Assembly: GCA_964392365.1 (NCBI GenBank)
Contig: CAYMPH010000006.1
Span: 148,803-212,802, forward strand
Length of the DNA: 64,000 bases
Direction of reading: 5' to 3'
Origin: CAYMPH01 sp964392365
GTDB taxonomy: Bacteria; Spirochaetota; UBA4802; UBA5550
In this document: positions 1 to 8,380 of the stretch, in pieces
How the letters are laid out: each line of letters opens with the position of its first letter
How positions within the stretch are numbered: the first letter of the stretch is position 1
Notes under the pieces: model-generated
Seen by the model: only the letters and a program-made list of their open reading frames with translations
Databases searched by the model: none
What the model was told of the DNA's origin: nothing
Position numbers and translations under genes: made by a program

Positions 1-2
1 AA

Positions 3-1100
3 AAAGATAATTTTCTCCTTGTAGGGCATAAGCACCCGGATGAAGACTGCATTGCTTCCATGGTAGCTTTCGGCCTTTTAGCCAGCAAGATGAATAAAAC
101 AGTACATATTGCCCTTAGCGGAAATATTCAGGATAATTTTTCCTACCTTCTTTCAATCTGTAAATATAATTCCATTAATATAATAAAAAACAGTTCCGAT
201 GTTCCGGGAAAAATTTCTGTTGTTGTTTCACTTGATACGCCAAAACCGGACATGATAGATGATTACGGGTATCTTAATGATATTATTTTTAATAGTAATG
301 TTTTGCGTGTTGAAATAGATCATCATCTGGAAGCTGATTCAAGATATTTCGGTGATGACGATTACTGCCTTGTATCTGGCGCATCATCAACATGCGAGCT
401 GATAGGGCTTCTTACATTAAAACTTGAAAAAAATGTCAAGCTGCTTGCAAAATATCAGATACGGGAATTATTTACTAGAAATCTTGTGCTGTCGATAATT
501 ACCGGTATTATCAGCGATTCGCGTATGGGCAAATATCTTAAAACTCCTGAGGAACGCTGGTTCTATAATTATTTCTCGAACCTTTTTGATGAGATGCTTG
601 CAAAAAAAACGCATACCGGTTCAAATAATTTAACTTCCAAGGAAGAAGTTTTTAAAGCAATTGAAACACTTTCCAACAATGAAGAAAAATGTTCCGACTT
701 CCTTTTAAAACGATGGAAGCACGAAGAGTGTGTTGATGCAATAATTATCAATCAGGAAGAATCTGATGAATTAAACCGGCTTTACGGGAATGATATTTTT
801 GTATCTGTTGCTAAAACACTTACAAATAAGCTGGCAGAAGAAAACGGATATCTGGGTATGGTTGTTTTTTATGATGATTCTTCTGTTTCAGATCTGGTAC
901 AGTTCCGCTTAAGACGCAGCCAGGCATATCAGAATCTTGATTTGAGGGATATTCTTCTGCAGAATAATATTGAAAATGGAGGAGGCCATCCTGGCGCAGT
1001 TGGTTTCCGTTTTGTGAAAAAAACAATTCCGGATATATTTGAATTCAGTAAAAATCTTATACAGAAAATATCTCTGGAAGTACAAAAGACCAGAGGTTAA
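3..1100 (+). CDS. DHH/DHHA1 family phosphoesterase (5' end outside window)
   Basis: The frame is open to the left edge, so the true start is missing; an internal ATG at 60 is too late because the signature HKHPDEDCIAS is encoded just before it (27-59). That motif matches the first metal-binding motif of DHH phosphoesterases (NrnA-like nanoRNases, pAp and cyclic dinucleotide phosphodiesterases). Further in are a DHH-like stretch (VEIDHHLEADS, near 311-343) and, at the C-terminus, the DHHA1 substrate-binding motif NGGGHPGAVGFR (about 973-1010). NrnA relatives degrade 2-5 nt RNA or dephosphorylate pAp in the cytoplasm. Which substrate applies here cannot be told from sequence. It is followed by 137 bp without a gene. 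The family is secure, the substrate is not. Confidence 0.85.
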   Translation, partial: KDNFLLVGHKHPDEDCIASMVAFGLLASKMNKTVHIALSGNIQDNFSYLLSICKYNSINIIKNSSDVPGKISVVVSLDTPKPDMIDDYGYLNDIIFNSNVLRVEIDHHLEADSRYFGDDDYCLVSGASSTCELIGLLTLKLEKNVKLLAKYQIRELFTRNLVLSIITGIISDSRMGKYLKTPEERWFYNYFSNLFDEMLAKKTHTGSNNLTSKEEVFKAIETLSNNEEKCSDFLLKRWKHEECVDAIIINQEESDELNRLYGNDIFVSVAKTLTNKLAEENGYLGMVVFYDDSSVSDLVQFRLRRSQAYQNLDLRDILLQNNIENGGGHPGAVGFRFVKKTIPDIFEFSKNLIQKISLEVQKTRG

Positions 1101-1237
1101 GAGAAAATTTTTAATGTGCTCAAAATCAAGAATCATTCTTGACAAATTGCCTTCTCATAAAATTTATTAATTAAATTTTTAATTATTATAAAATAAAGAA
1201 ACTGAAATGAAAATAAAAATAAGGAGATAATAAATAA

Positions 1238-1999
1238 ATGATTAATGAAAGGATAGAAGACGGTATTGTCATTGCAGAGTTCGCTGGCGGTAAGGGCAAC
1301 TCTATCACAGTTGAAACTCTTAAAAGTATTAAAGACATAGTTCAGAGAGTGAACACTGATGATGCGCTGAAGGGAATTGTATTAACCGGAGCAGGGAAAT
1401 TATTCTGCTCAGGATTTGATCTCCCTATGTTTTTAAGCTTCAAAGACCTCAAGGAAGTTACAGATTTTTTTACATTTGCAGAAGATGTATTTATCGAATT
1501 TTTTATGTGCAAGAAACCGGTTGTTTCAGCAATTAATGGTGCTGCAGTTGCAGGAGGATGTATTCTCGCTATGGCATCAGATTACCGTATTATAAAAAAT
1601 CATCCGAAAATAAAAGTCGGCATGTCTGAAATTAAAATCGGTCTTGGCCTTTCAATTGCACAGACTGAAATAATGCGCTTTGGACTTGATGGAAACAACG
1701 CATACAGAAAGATCATGTATGATGGACTTCTCTACGATGTGAATGGAGCGAAAGAAGCCGGCCTTGTAGATGAATTAGCAGAAGAAGCTGAACTTCTTAA
1801 CAGAGCAAAAGCAGTTGTTAAAGGATGGATAGATAATCCGGGCAGAGCTTTTATGATGCTGAAACCAGGGTACAGACAGCCTCATGCTGACAGAATGCGC
1901 AACAGACTGAAAAATGAAAACTGGCAGGATGGATTTAAAATATTCTTTGACAAGGGTACACGTGCCACAATTGAAATGGTTATTAAAATGATGGGGTAA
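1238..1999 (+). CDS. Enoyl-CoA hydratase/isomerase (crotonase) family protein
   Basis: A 253-residue crotonase-fold protein. The oxyanion-hole segments are visible: GKLFCSGFDL at residues 53-62 and GAAVAGGCILA at 101-111. The first catalytic Glu of enoyl-CoA hydratases matches E131 (GMSEIKIGLG). The second catalytic Glu position appears to be Lys (K158), which would suit an isomerase or another crotonase activity rather than a standard hydratase. This alignment was made by eye. An AAGGAG-like site precedes the ATG by about 10 nt. The gene stands alone, with a hairpin terminator behind it. It acts on an acyl-CoA in the cytoplasm; the exact reaction is unknown. Confidence 0.88.
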   Translation: MINERIEDGIVIAEFAGGKGNSITVETLKSIKDIVQRVNTDDALKGIVLTGAGKLFCSGFDLPMFLSFKDLKEVTDFFTFAEDVFIEFFMCKKPVVSAINGAAVAGGCILAMASDYRIIKNHPKIKVGMSEIKIGLGLSIAQTEIMRFGLDGNNAYRKIMYDGLLYDVNGAKEAGLVDELAEEAELLNRAKAVVKGWIDNPGRAFMMLKPGYRQPHADRMRNRLKNENWQDGFKIFFDKGTRATIEMVIKMMG

Positions 2000-2021
2000 T
2001 CCGGAATCTGAATAAACCTGC

Positions 2022-2072
2022 AAAAGGCGATATGGAAGGCTTTTAATATAAACAGATTCCATTTCGCCTTTT
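2022..2072 (+). terminator. Hairpin terminator after crotonase gene
   Basis: Arms 2022-2037 and 2057-2072 pair over 16 positions with one T-T mismatch; the outer nine pairs are AAAAGGCGA with TCGCCTTTT. A T-rich tract (AAATTTTT) follows. The rest of the 302-bp gap up to 2301 holds a possible -35 (TTGACA, 2186-2191) before ilvC, but no convincing -10. Confidence 0.65.
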
Positions 2073-2301
2073 AAATTTTTCTACTCTGCTGTGAATAAAA
2101 GAAACCCATTCAATAGTTTTCGCAAAAAAGGATTCTCTTCTGATTTAATTATGTCTCCGGGAAAAAGAGCAAATAAAGAAAGCCGTTGACACAAATAATT
2201 GAAAAGTAATAGTGTCCACGGATAAATAATACAGCATTAAAAGTGAAAAATTTAACTTAGTTAAAAATAAATTTTATCAACATAACTTTTAGGGGGTTAA
2301 T

Positions 2302-3357
2302 ATGGCAAAAATTAATTTTGGTGGGGTCATCGAAGATGTCATCACAACAGAAGAGTTTCCTTTAAAAAAAGCTCAGGAAGTTCTAAAAAATGAGGTGGTA
2401 GCTGTTATAGGGTATGGAGTTCAGGGCCCGGCTCAGGCTTTCAATATGAAAGAAAACGGCATTAATGTTATAATAGGCCAGACAAAAGAAGATACTCAAT
2501 ACTGGGATAAGGCTGTTGCAGATGGATGGGTTCCCGGTAAAACTCTTTTCACTGTTGAAGAAGCTGTTCAAAAAGGTACAGTTATCCAATACCTTGTTTC
2601 TGATGCTGCACAAAAAATTCTATGGCCGAAAGTTAAAGCAAACCTGAAAAAGGGTGACGCGCTTTATTTCTCACATGGATTTTCAGTTGTTTATAAAGAA
2701 CAAACCGGAGTTATTCCGCCGGATTTTGTTGATGTAATTCTGGTTGCTCCTAAGGGATCTGGAACCAGCGTAAGAAGAAATTTTCTCGACGGAAGCGGAA
2801 TCAATTCAAGCTTTGCTGTGCATCAGGATGCAACAGGACACGCTATGGAAAGAACACTTGCTCTGGGTATTGCAATAGGTTCAGGATTTTTATTCCCGAC
2901 TACTTTCCAGATGGAAGTTTACAGCGATTTAACCGGTGAAAGAGGAGTTCTTATGGGTGCTCTTGCCGGCATGATGGAAGCTCAGTACAATGAATTAAGA
3001 AAACACGGTCATAGCCCAAGTGAATCATTTAACGAAACAGTAGAAGAGCTTACACAGAGTCTAATACGTTTAGTTGCAGAAAACGGTATGGATTGGATGT
3101 ATGCCAATTGTTCAGGTACTGCTCAACGAGGTGCTCTTGACTGGCGTCATAAATTCCGTAAAGCTGTAGAACCTGTATTTGCTGATCTTTATAATTCAGT
3201 TGCAACAGGAAAAGAAACAGAAGTTGTATTAAGAGTTAACAGCGCTCCGGATTACAAAGTAAAACTGGAAGCTGAACTGAAAGAAATGCGTGATTCAGAA
3301 CTTTGGCAGGCTGGAGCTGCAGTACGGGCTTTAAGACCTGAAAAAAGAAAAAAATAA
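2302..3357 (+). CDS. ilvC: Ketol-acid reductoisomerase, fungal/Bacteroidetes-like type
   Basis: KARI converts acetolactate or acetohydroxybutyrate to the dihydroxy acid with NAD(P)H and Mg2+, the second common step of valine, leucine and isoleucine synthesis. The 351-residue protein begins with a Rossmann motif GYGVQGPAQAF (residues 38-48), where most bacterial class I enzymes have GYGSQGHAHA. Further stretches (VPGKTLFTVE, LYFSHGFSVV, VILVAPKGSGTSVRR, GHSPSESFNETVEE, RGALDWR) resemble yeast Ilv5 from memory more than Escherichia or Bacillus KARI. A strong Shine-Dalgarno AGGGGG (2291-2296) sets the start. No other ilv or leu genes are nearby, and a radical SAM gene follows after 9 nt. Confidence 0.93.
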   Translation: MAKINFGGVIEDVITTEEFPLKKAQEVLKNEVVAVIGYGVQGPAQAFNMKENGINVIIGQTKEDTQYWDKAVADGWVPGKTLFTVEEAVQKGTVIQYLVSDAAQKILWPKVKANLKKGDALYFSHGFSVVYKEQTGVIPPDFVDVILVAPKGSGTSVRRNFLDGSGINSSFAVHQDATGHAMERTLALGIAIGSGFLFPTTFQMEVYSDLTGERGVLMGALAGMMEAQYNELRKHGHSPSESFNETVEELTQSLIRLVAENGMDWMYANCSGTAQRGALDWRHKFRKAVEPVFADLYNSVATGKETEVVLRVNSAPDYKVKLEAELKEMRDSELWQAGAAVRALRPEKRKK

Positions 3358-3366
3358 TCATTTTAA

Positions 3367-4299
3367 ATGGATGAGCAGGTAATAATAAACTTTCATACTG
3401 AAAGAATAATTACAGCTGCTCATCCTTTTGGAATTTTCAACATAGAATTGACAAACCATTGTCCTATGAAATGTGTCATGTGCCCTAGAACTCATTATAT
3501 GACCAGAGAACAGGGTTTTATGGACATTGTAATTTTTAAAAAAATAATAGATGAACTTGCAGAAAAAAATTCTTCATTTTATCATAATCGTGTAGTATGG
3601 CTTCACCATTTCGGTGAAAGTCTTCTTCACCCTCAGTTCGAAACATGTATAAATTACGCAGCTGACAAAGGTATCTACACCGGGCTTTCTATTAATCCAA
3701 TGATGCTTAATGAAAAAACAGCATCATCTCTTATATCTTCCGGGCTTCATATTCTTTACATCTCTCTTGACGGTCATAATGATGAGTCTTTCTATAAAAT
3801 CCGAGGCATAAACAATATGTACGAGTTGTCCCGCCTCAAAACAATTAATTTTCTTAGACTCAAAAAAGAAAGTATATCTGACTTAAAAATAATTTTTTCA
3901 ATGATCGATTTTCCGCTTAATGATGAAAGTGTCGCTGTTGTTAAAGAAGATTGGGAATCCTATAAAGAAATAGACGGTTTTCTGTTAAAAAACTACACAA
4001 CCTGGGACGGTGATATTCCCGAGATTCATTCCATTGCTCCTGAGGCCCTAAAATCTAAAGTTAATGATAGTGCAACAGTATCCTGCTCTTTACCTTGGTC
4101 AAATATGACAGTGGCATGGGACGGTGATGTGGTTCCGTGCTGTTTTGATTACAATAAAAAGTTAGTTCTAGGAAACGTCCGGTCTGATACTTTGAGTAAT
4201 ATCTGGAATGATGTCCCCATGCAGAATTTGCGTTATGAATTTATAACAAATAAAGTTACAAATGCTCTATGTAAAAATTGTGATAATCTATATTCTTAA
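3367..4299 (+). CDS. Radical SAM protein with SPASM domain
   Basis: A 310-residue protein. CxxxCxxC (C32, C36, C39 in NHCPMKCVMCPRT) would bind the SAM-cleaving 4Fe-4S cluster. The C-terminal third has the SPASM pattern: Cys in VSCSLPW, the CC pair in DVVPCCFDYN, a GNV...IW segment, and a terminal CKNC. SPASM proteins carry auxiliary clusters and often modify peptides, proteins or sugars. The start lies 9 nt after ilvC stops, without a clear ribosome site, so it is probably co-transcribed with ilvC, although a link to branched-chain amino acids is not known. No precursor peptide is visible next to it. The substrate is unknown. Confidence 0.85.
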   Translation: MDEQVIINFHTERIITAAHPFGIFNIELTNHCPMKCVMCPRTHYMTREQGFMDIVIFKKIIDELAEKNSSFYHNRVVWLHHFGESLLHPQFETCINYAADKGIYTGLSINPMMLNEKTASSLISSGLHILYISLDGHNDESFYKIRGINNMYELSRLKTINFLRLKKESISDLKIIFSMIDFPLNDESVAVVKEDWESYKEIDGFLLKNYTTWDGDIPEIHSIAPEALKSKVNDSATVSCSLPWSNMTVAWDGDVVPCCFDYNKKLVLGNVRSDTLSNIWNDVPMQNLRYEFITNKVTNALCKNCDNLYS

Positions 4300-4407
4300 A
4301 ATTTTTAAGAATATAATATATGAACTATTTATAAATTTAGTCTAATTAGATCAATTTTTTAAGTTTTATAGTGAAAAATGTAAACAGCTAAAAAAACAAT
4401 TATCTCC

Positions 4408-4446
4408 TTGACAAATATGGCTTATATTTTATTAACTGATTAATCA
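4408..4446 (+). promoter_or_regulatory. Candidate promoter and operator for the TetR gene
   Basis: A perfect -35 TTGACA (4408-4413) is followed after 16 nt by a poor -10 TATTAA (4430-4435). Directly behind it lies a perfect 10-bp palindrome TGATTAATCA (4437-4446), 21 bp before the TetR start. Autoregulation through this palindrome is inference. A separate AT-rich inverted repeat (arms 4291-4301 and 4303-4313) spans the stop codon of the preceding gene and may be a weak terminator. Confidence 0.4.
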
Positions 4447-4467
4447 AAATTAAGGTAAGTTATTTTA

Positions 4468-5205
4468 ATGACAACTGTTCTTCAGGATAAAACAGAAACA
4501 AAAGATAGAATTTTATTCGCTGCTAAAAAAGAATTTGCTGAAAAAGGATTCGATGGAGCCCGTATGGGTTCAATTGCAAAACGCGCGTGTGCGAATCAGG
4601 CTCTGCTTCACTATTATTTCGAGGGTAAGGATAAACTTTATGAAGAGGTTTTAAGCAGGCTCTTCGGAATAGACAGGTCTCAGCTACTTTCAGATTTTTT
4701 AGAAAAAACAGATTTATCCCCTTCGCAAAACCTTTATCTTATTATTTACTTTATGGCCCGGCTTCACATGGAAGCCACAGATCCTGATTTACTTAGAATA
4801 ATTTCCAGAGAAATAGCTGAAGACAGAACCCAGATTAAAATGCTGATTAGAAATTATTTTTTGCCTCAATTAAATTTGATGCAGGGTATAATTGACAAGG
4901 GAATAGCTTCCGGGGAATTTGAAAAAACAAATCCGTATTTTGTAATTCTCGGTTTTCTTTCTATAATAATGTTTTATAAATCAAATAAGTCACATTATGA
5001 AGAAACAGAATTTTTTGATAAATTATACGGCGGAACAAAAAGTGAAGAATTTATTGATTATGTGTTAAAACAAACATTCCGTACTCTTGCACCGGAAGGA
5101 AAAGCTGCGAAGCTTCCAGAAGTTTCTTCTGATTATAAGCATCAGATGGATATATTTATTGAAGAAATAAAAAATGTAAAAATTCTTAAAGAAAAAAGCT
5201 GTTAA
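4468..5205 (+). CDS. TetR family transcriptional regulator
   Basis: A 245-residue protein with an N-terminal TetR helix-turn-helix: KDRILFAAKKEFAEKGF, then SIAKRACANQALLHYYFEGK as recognition segment (about residues 30-55). The rest is a helical ligand-binding and dimerisation domain with no recognisable ligand signature. The C-terminal tail of about 35 residues is longer than usual. The gene stands alone behind its own candidate promoter, and its target genes are not evident. Its last 4 nt overlap the end of asnS, which converges on it. Confidence 0.9.
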   Translation: MTTVLQDKTETKDRILFAAKKEFAEKGFDGARMGSIAKRACANQALLHYYFEGKDKLYEEVLSRLFGIDRSQLLSDFLEKTDLSPSQNLYLIIYFMARLHMEATDPDLLRIISREIAEDRTQIKMLIRNYFLPQLNLMQGIIDKGIASGEFEKTNPYFVILGFLSIIMFYKSNKSHYEETEFFDKLYGGTKSEEFIDYVLKQTFRTLAPEGKAAKLPEVSSDYKHQMDIFIEEIKNVKILKEKSC

Positions 5206-6587
5206 AAACCTGCACTTTTAGGCGTTCTTGGAAATGGAATTACATCTCTGATATTCTGCATGCCGCTGATAAATTGAACTGCCCTTTCAAACCCCAAACC
5301 AAAACCTGCATGAGGAACTGAACCATATCTTCTTGTATCAAGATACCAGGAATATTCTTCAGGGTTGAGCCCTGCAGCAATCATTCTCTCAAGTAAAATA
5401 TCGTATCTGCTTTCTCTTTCACTTCCACCTATAATCTCTCCGATTCCTGGAACAAGAAGGTCCATTGCTTTTACAGTTTTTCCGTCATCATCAAGCTTCA
5501 TATAAAAAGCTTTTATCTCTTTCGGATAATTTATTATAAAGACAGGCTTGCCGAATTTTTTTTCTGTGATATATCTTTCATGCTCTGATTGAAGATCGTT
5601 TCCCCATTTTACAGGAAACTCAAATTTTTGTCCGGACTTTTCAAGAATTGATACAGCCTCAGTGTAAGTTATAATTTCAAAAGAACTTTTTACAATTCCT
5701 TCTAACTTATCAATAATTCCCTGTTCAATTCTCTCATTAAAAAATTTCATTTCACCGGAAGCTTTTTCAAGGCAGTATTTAAATATATGCCTGATAAAAT
5801 CCTCAGCGAGTTTAATATCATCGGTAAGTTCTGCAAATGCCATCTCCGGCTCAACCATCCAGAATTCGGAAAGATGCCTGGACGTGTTTGAATTTTCTGC
5901 TCTGAAAGTTGGTCCGAAAGTGTATATATCTCCGAGAGCAAGCGCGAGAAGTTCACTCTCAAGCTGTCCGCTTACTGTAAGGCCTGTTTTTCTGCCGAAA
6001 AAATCCTGCGAGAAATCCGCTTTACCGTTTAATAGAGGAACCCTATCCAGATCAAGAGTAGTGACTTTAAACATTTCGCCAGCTCCTTCACAGTCGCTTG
6101 AGGTTATAATCGGCGTCTGTACATATATGAAGCCACGCTCCTGAAAAAAAGAATGAATAGCATATGATAGTGTATTTCTCAGCCTGAAAACAGCTCCCAT
6201 TGAATTGGTTCTTGGTCTCAGATGAGAAATTTCCCTGAGGAATTCAAATGTGTGGCGTTTCTTTTGAAGAGGATAAGTTGCTGCATCTGCATATCCGAAT
6301 ATAATAATGCTTGTTGCCCTGATTTCAAACTTCTGACCTTTTCCCTGAGAGGGAACAACTTCTCCTGTAACAGATACACTTGATCCGGTTGTTAAATTTA
6401 AAATATCCTGATAGTTCTGAAGCGAATTGTCAGCAATAATCTGAATATTATCAACTGCGGAACCATCATTTATTTCAATAAAACAGAAATCTTTGGCATC
6501 TCTTGATGTGCGTACCCAGCCGCAAATGGTTGTTTCGTAGTTAATTTTTTCAGAAGACAATAAATCTTTAATTTTATCTTTTTTCAT
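5202..6587 (-). CDS. asnS: Asparaginyl-tRNA synthetase
   Basis: A class II aminoacyl-tRNA synthetase of 461 residues that charges tRNA-Asn. The N-terminus is an OB-fold anticodon-binding domain (ICGWVRTSRDAKDFCFIEIND). The catalytic core shows motif 2 (FRAENSNTSRHLSEFWMVEPE) and motif 3 near the C-terminus (GFGLGFERAVQFISG), with the AsnRS-like ending RDVIPFPRTPKSAGF. Length is normal for AsnS. The ATG at 6587 follows a weak GGA. Having AsnS implies direct Asn-tRNA synthesis without relying on the amidotransferase route. It converges with and overlaps the TetR gene; upstream is the gene-free, AT-rich region. Confidence 0.96.
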   Translation of the reverse strand: MKKDKIKDLLSSEKINYETTICGWVRTSRDAKDFCFIEINDGSAVDNIQIIADNSLQNYQDILNLTTGSSVSVTGEVVPSQGKGQKFEIRATSIIIFGYADAATYPLQKKRHTFEFLREISHLRPRTNSMGAVFRLRNTLSYAIHSFFQERGFIYVQTPIITSSDCEGAGEMFKVTTLDLDRVPLLNGKADFSQDFFGRKTGLTVSGQLESELLALALGDIYTFGPTFRAENSNTSRHLSEFWMVEPEMAFAELTDDIKLAEDFIRHIFKYCLEKASGEMKFFNERIEQGIIDKLEGIVKSSFEIITYTEAVSILEKSGQKFEFPVKWGNDLQSEHERYITEKKFGKPVFIINYPKEIKAFYMKLDDDGKTVKAMDLLVPGIGEIIGGSERESRYDILLERMIAAGLNPEEYSWYLDTRRYGSVPHAGFGLGFERAVQFISGMQNIRDVIPFPRTPKSAGF

Positions 6588-6992
6588 TTTATATCCAATT
6601 GCTAATTTTACTTATATTTTTAAGCATTTTAATAAGTTGTTTATTCCTATCAATCAAAAAAACCGGTATTTTTCTAAATGAATTTTCACTATTATAAAAT
6701 TAAATATGGCTGTAATTGAATTATTAATTACTATTAAGCTCTTTAAAAGTGCTTAAATTATAAATAAAAAACAATAATTCCTGGTTTTAAAAATAAATAC
6801 ATTTCACATTTTGATTATTAAAATTAATTATAGTATTATTTTTTTTTTAATTATAAATAGCACTAATTTAATGTGACATAATATGAAATATTATTATCAA
6901 CATGATTTTTCAGATAAACAAAAAAAAATTTATGTCGCATAAGTCAGGAAAGTTTAAAAATAATAATTAATTATTTTTTATAAAAATTAATC

Positions 6993-7025
6993 ATTGTAAG
7001 TGCTGAAAATATCAGCACTTACAAT
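6993..7025. repeat. 14-bp perfect inverted repeat in AT-rich intergenic region
   Basis: Arms 6993-7006 (ATTGTAAGTGCTGA) and 7012-7025 (its exact complement) surround a 5-nt loop. There is no clean T-run on either side, and the asnS start lies 400 bp away on the other strand, so it is not an obvious terminator. It is the most GC-rich element within several hundred bases of AT-rich DNA, beside the DnaA-box cluster. It may be a protein-binding dyad or a cruciform-forming element of an origin. Confidence 0.6.
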
Positions 7026-7123
7026 TTATGTCTCATTTAAAAATAAAAAATATCAATTAAAAAAAGGTATGGTTATTTTTTTGGAAATTAATTGAGTAAA
7101 TTAATAAACTAAAATTAAATTTT

Positions 7124-7153
7124 TGTGGATAATGTGGATAATTATGTGGATAA
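7124..7153 (-). other. Cluster of three DnaA boxes, candidate replication origin (oriC)
   Basis: TGTGGATAA, the complement of the consensus DnaA box TTATCCACA, occurs three times without mismatch at 7124-7132, 7133-7141 and 7145-7153. The first two are directly adjacent and the third follows after 3 bp. All point the same way. They sit in an 860-bp gene-free stretch (6588-7447) made largely of A/T runs, including a symmetric A7T9 tract (7201-7220) and a dyad TAACAC/GTGTTA (7174-7193). A one-mismatch box in the opposite orientation lies at 6894-6902. The flanking genes diverge, but no dnaA, dnaN or rpmH is present, so origin function is unproven. A DnaA-titrating or regulatory site is the alternative. 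Confidence 0.5.
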
Positions 7154-7447
7154 CAGCTTGAAATAGATAAAACTAACACCCTTTTATGTGTTATTCCTTA
7201 ACAAAAAAATTTTTTTTTGTAAAATGAGTTTTCTCTATATTATATCACTGATAATTAATTATTATAACAATTTATTCAATTTTCTGCCTAAAGTTTAAAT
7301 AATATATTTTATCAGGAAATAAGAAGCTTTTTTCAGAAAATATCATTATTTTTAAATTCCTTTATAAGCTTTTTGAATTAAGTAATCAGCTTTACAATAA
7401 TATTAAATTATAGATGCATTCCATTATCATTGAATAAGGATAAACAA

Positions 7448-8380
7448 ATGTCTGAGGGTATCTCCGGCAGTAATATCATTGAAACTGCTAATTTATCAAA
7501 ACAGTATGGCAGTTTAAAAGCTGTTGATCAAGTATCTATTACTGTTAAAAAGGGCGAAATTTACGGCTTTTTAGGCTTAAACGGCGCTGGAAAAACTACA
7601 ACAATCAGGATGCTTCTGGGAATGATTCATTCTCATTCAGGGGAAGCATTTGTATGCGGGAAAAGAATTATTCCAGGACGTATCGGTCCCTGGGATAAGG
7701 TCGGATATCTTGTTGAATTGCCGTATTCTTATCCTGAATTAACTGTAAAAGAAAACCTTATATCTGTCAGCCGTTTACGCGGTCTGAAAGGCAATGATTA
7801 TTCTGAAGAAATAATCAAATTGCTTCAACTGACTGCTTACGTAAATGTTAAAGCGGAAAATTTATCTCTGGGAAACAACCAGAGACTCGGTCTTGCAAAA
7901 GCTCTGATTCACAAACCGGAAGTTCTGATACTTGACGAACCTTCTAACGGGCTGGATCCATCCGGTATTGTTGAAATCCGTGAATTATTGAAAGACCTTG
8001 CTTATAACAGAGATGTTACAGTTTTTATATCCAGTCATAATTTAAGCGAAATATCAAAGATTGCCACCCGAATCGGAATCATTCATAAAGGTTCACTTAT
8101 GCAGGAAATCAATACTGATAAACTTGATCTGATACTCCATAAAACTTTGCTGCTGGATACCCGTGACAGAATCGGCGCTGTTACTTTTTTAAATCAGAGA
8201 GGATTTAAAGTTGAATATACAGATGATGGAATAGTACGGATTGCAGATGACAATGCGTGCAATCATCCTGAAGAGATTAATAGTCTTCTGGCGCAGGCAG
8301 GTTTTCCTCCATGCTATTTAAATGCAGTGCAGGAAGACCTTGAATCGTATTTCCTGAGAATTATTGGAGAAAAAGTATGA
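7448..8380 (+). CDS. ABC transporter ATP-binding protein
   Basis: The ATPase of a two-gene ABC-2 type exporter. It has Walker A GLNGAGKTTT, signature LSLGNNQRLGLAKAL (a slightly divergent LSGGQ) and Walker B VLILDEPSNGLDPSG, with a roughly 85-residue C-terminal extension typical of the BcrA/CcmA-like group. I start it at the ATG at 7448, since AAGGA lies 7 nt ahead; an in-frame TTG at 7430 has no such site. The stop overlaps the permease start by 4 nt (ATGA), implying translational coupling. The substrate is unknown; relatives export lipids, antibiotics or peptides. Confidence 0.93.
   Translation: MSEGISGSNIIETANLSKQYGSLKAVDQVSITVKKGEIYGFLGLNGAGKTTTIRMLLGMIHSHSGEAFVCGKRIIPGRIGPWDKVGYLVELPYSYPELTVKENLISVSRLRGLKGNDYSEEIIKLLQLTAYVNVKAENLSLGNNQRLGLAKALIHKPEVLILDEPSNGLDPSGIVEIRELLKDLAYNRDVTVFISSHNLSEISKIATRIGIIHKGSLMQEINTDKLDLILHKTLLLDTRDRIGAVTFLNQRGFKVEYTDDGIVRIADDNACNHPEEINSLLAQAGFPPCYLNAVQEDLESYFLRIIGEKV

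Noticed and set aside
2276..2284. Extra DnaA box before ilvC
   Set aside because: TTATCAACA has one mismatch and stands alone, so it is probably chance in AT-rich DNA.
2073..2301. Attenuator or riboswitch before ilvC
   Set aside because: No leader peptide rich in Leu, Val or Ile and no alternative hairpins were seen.
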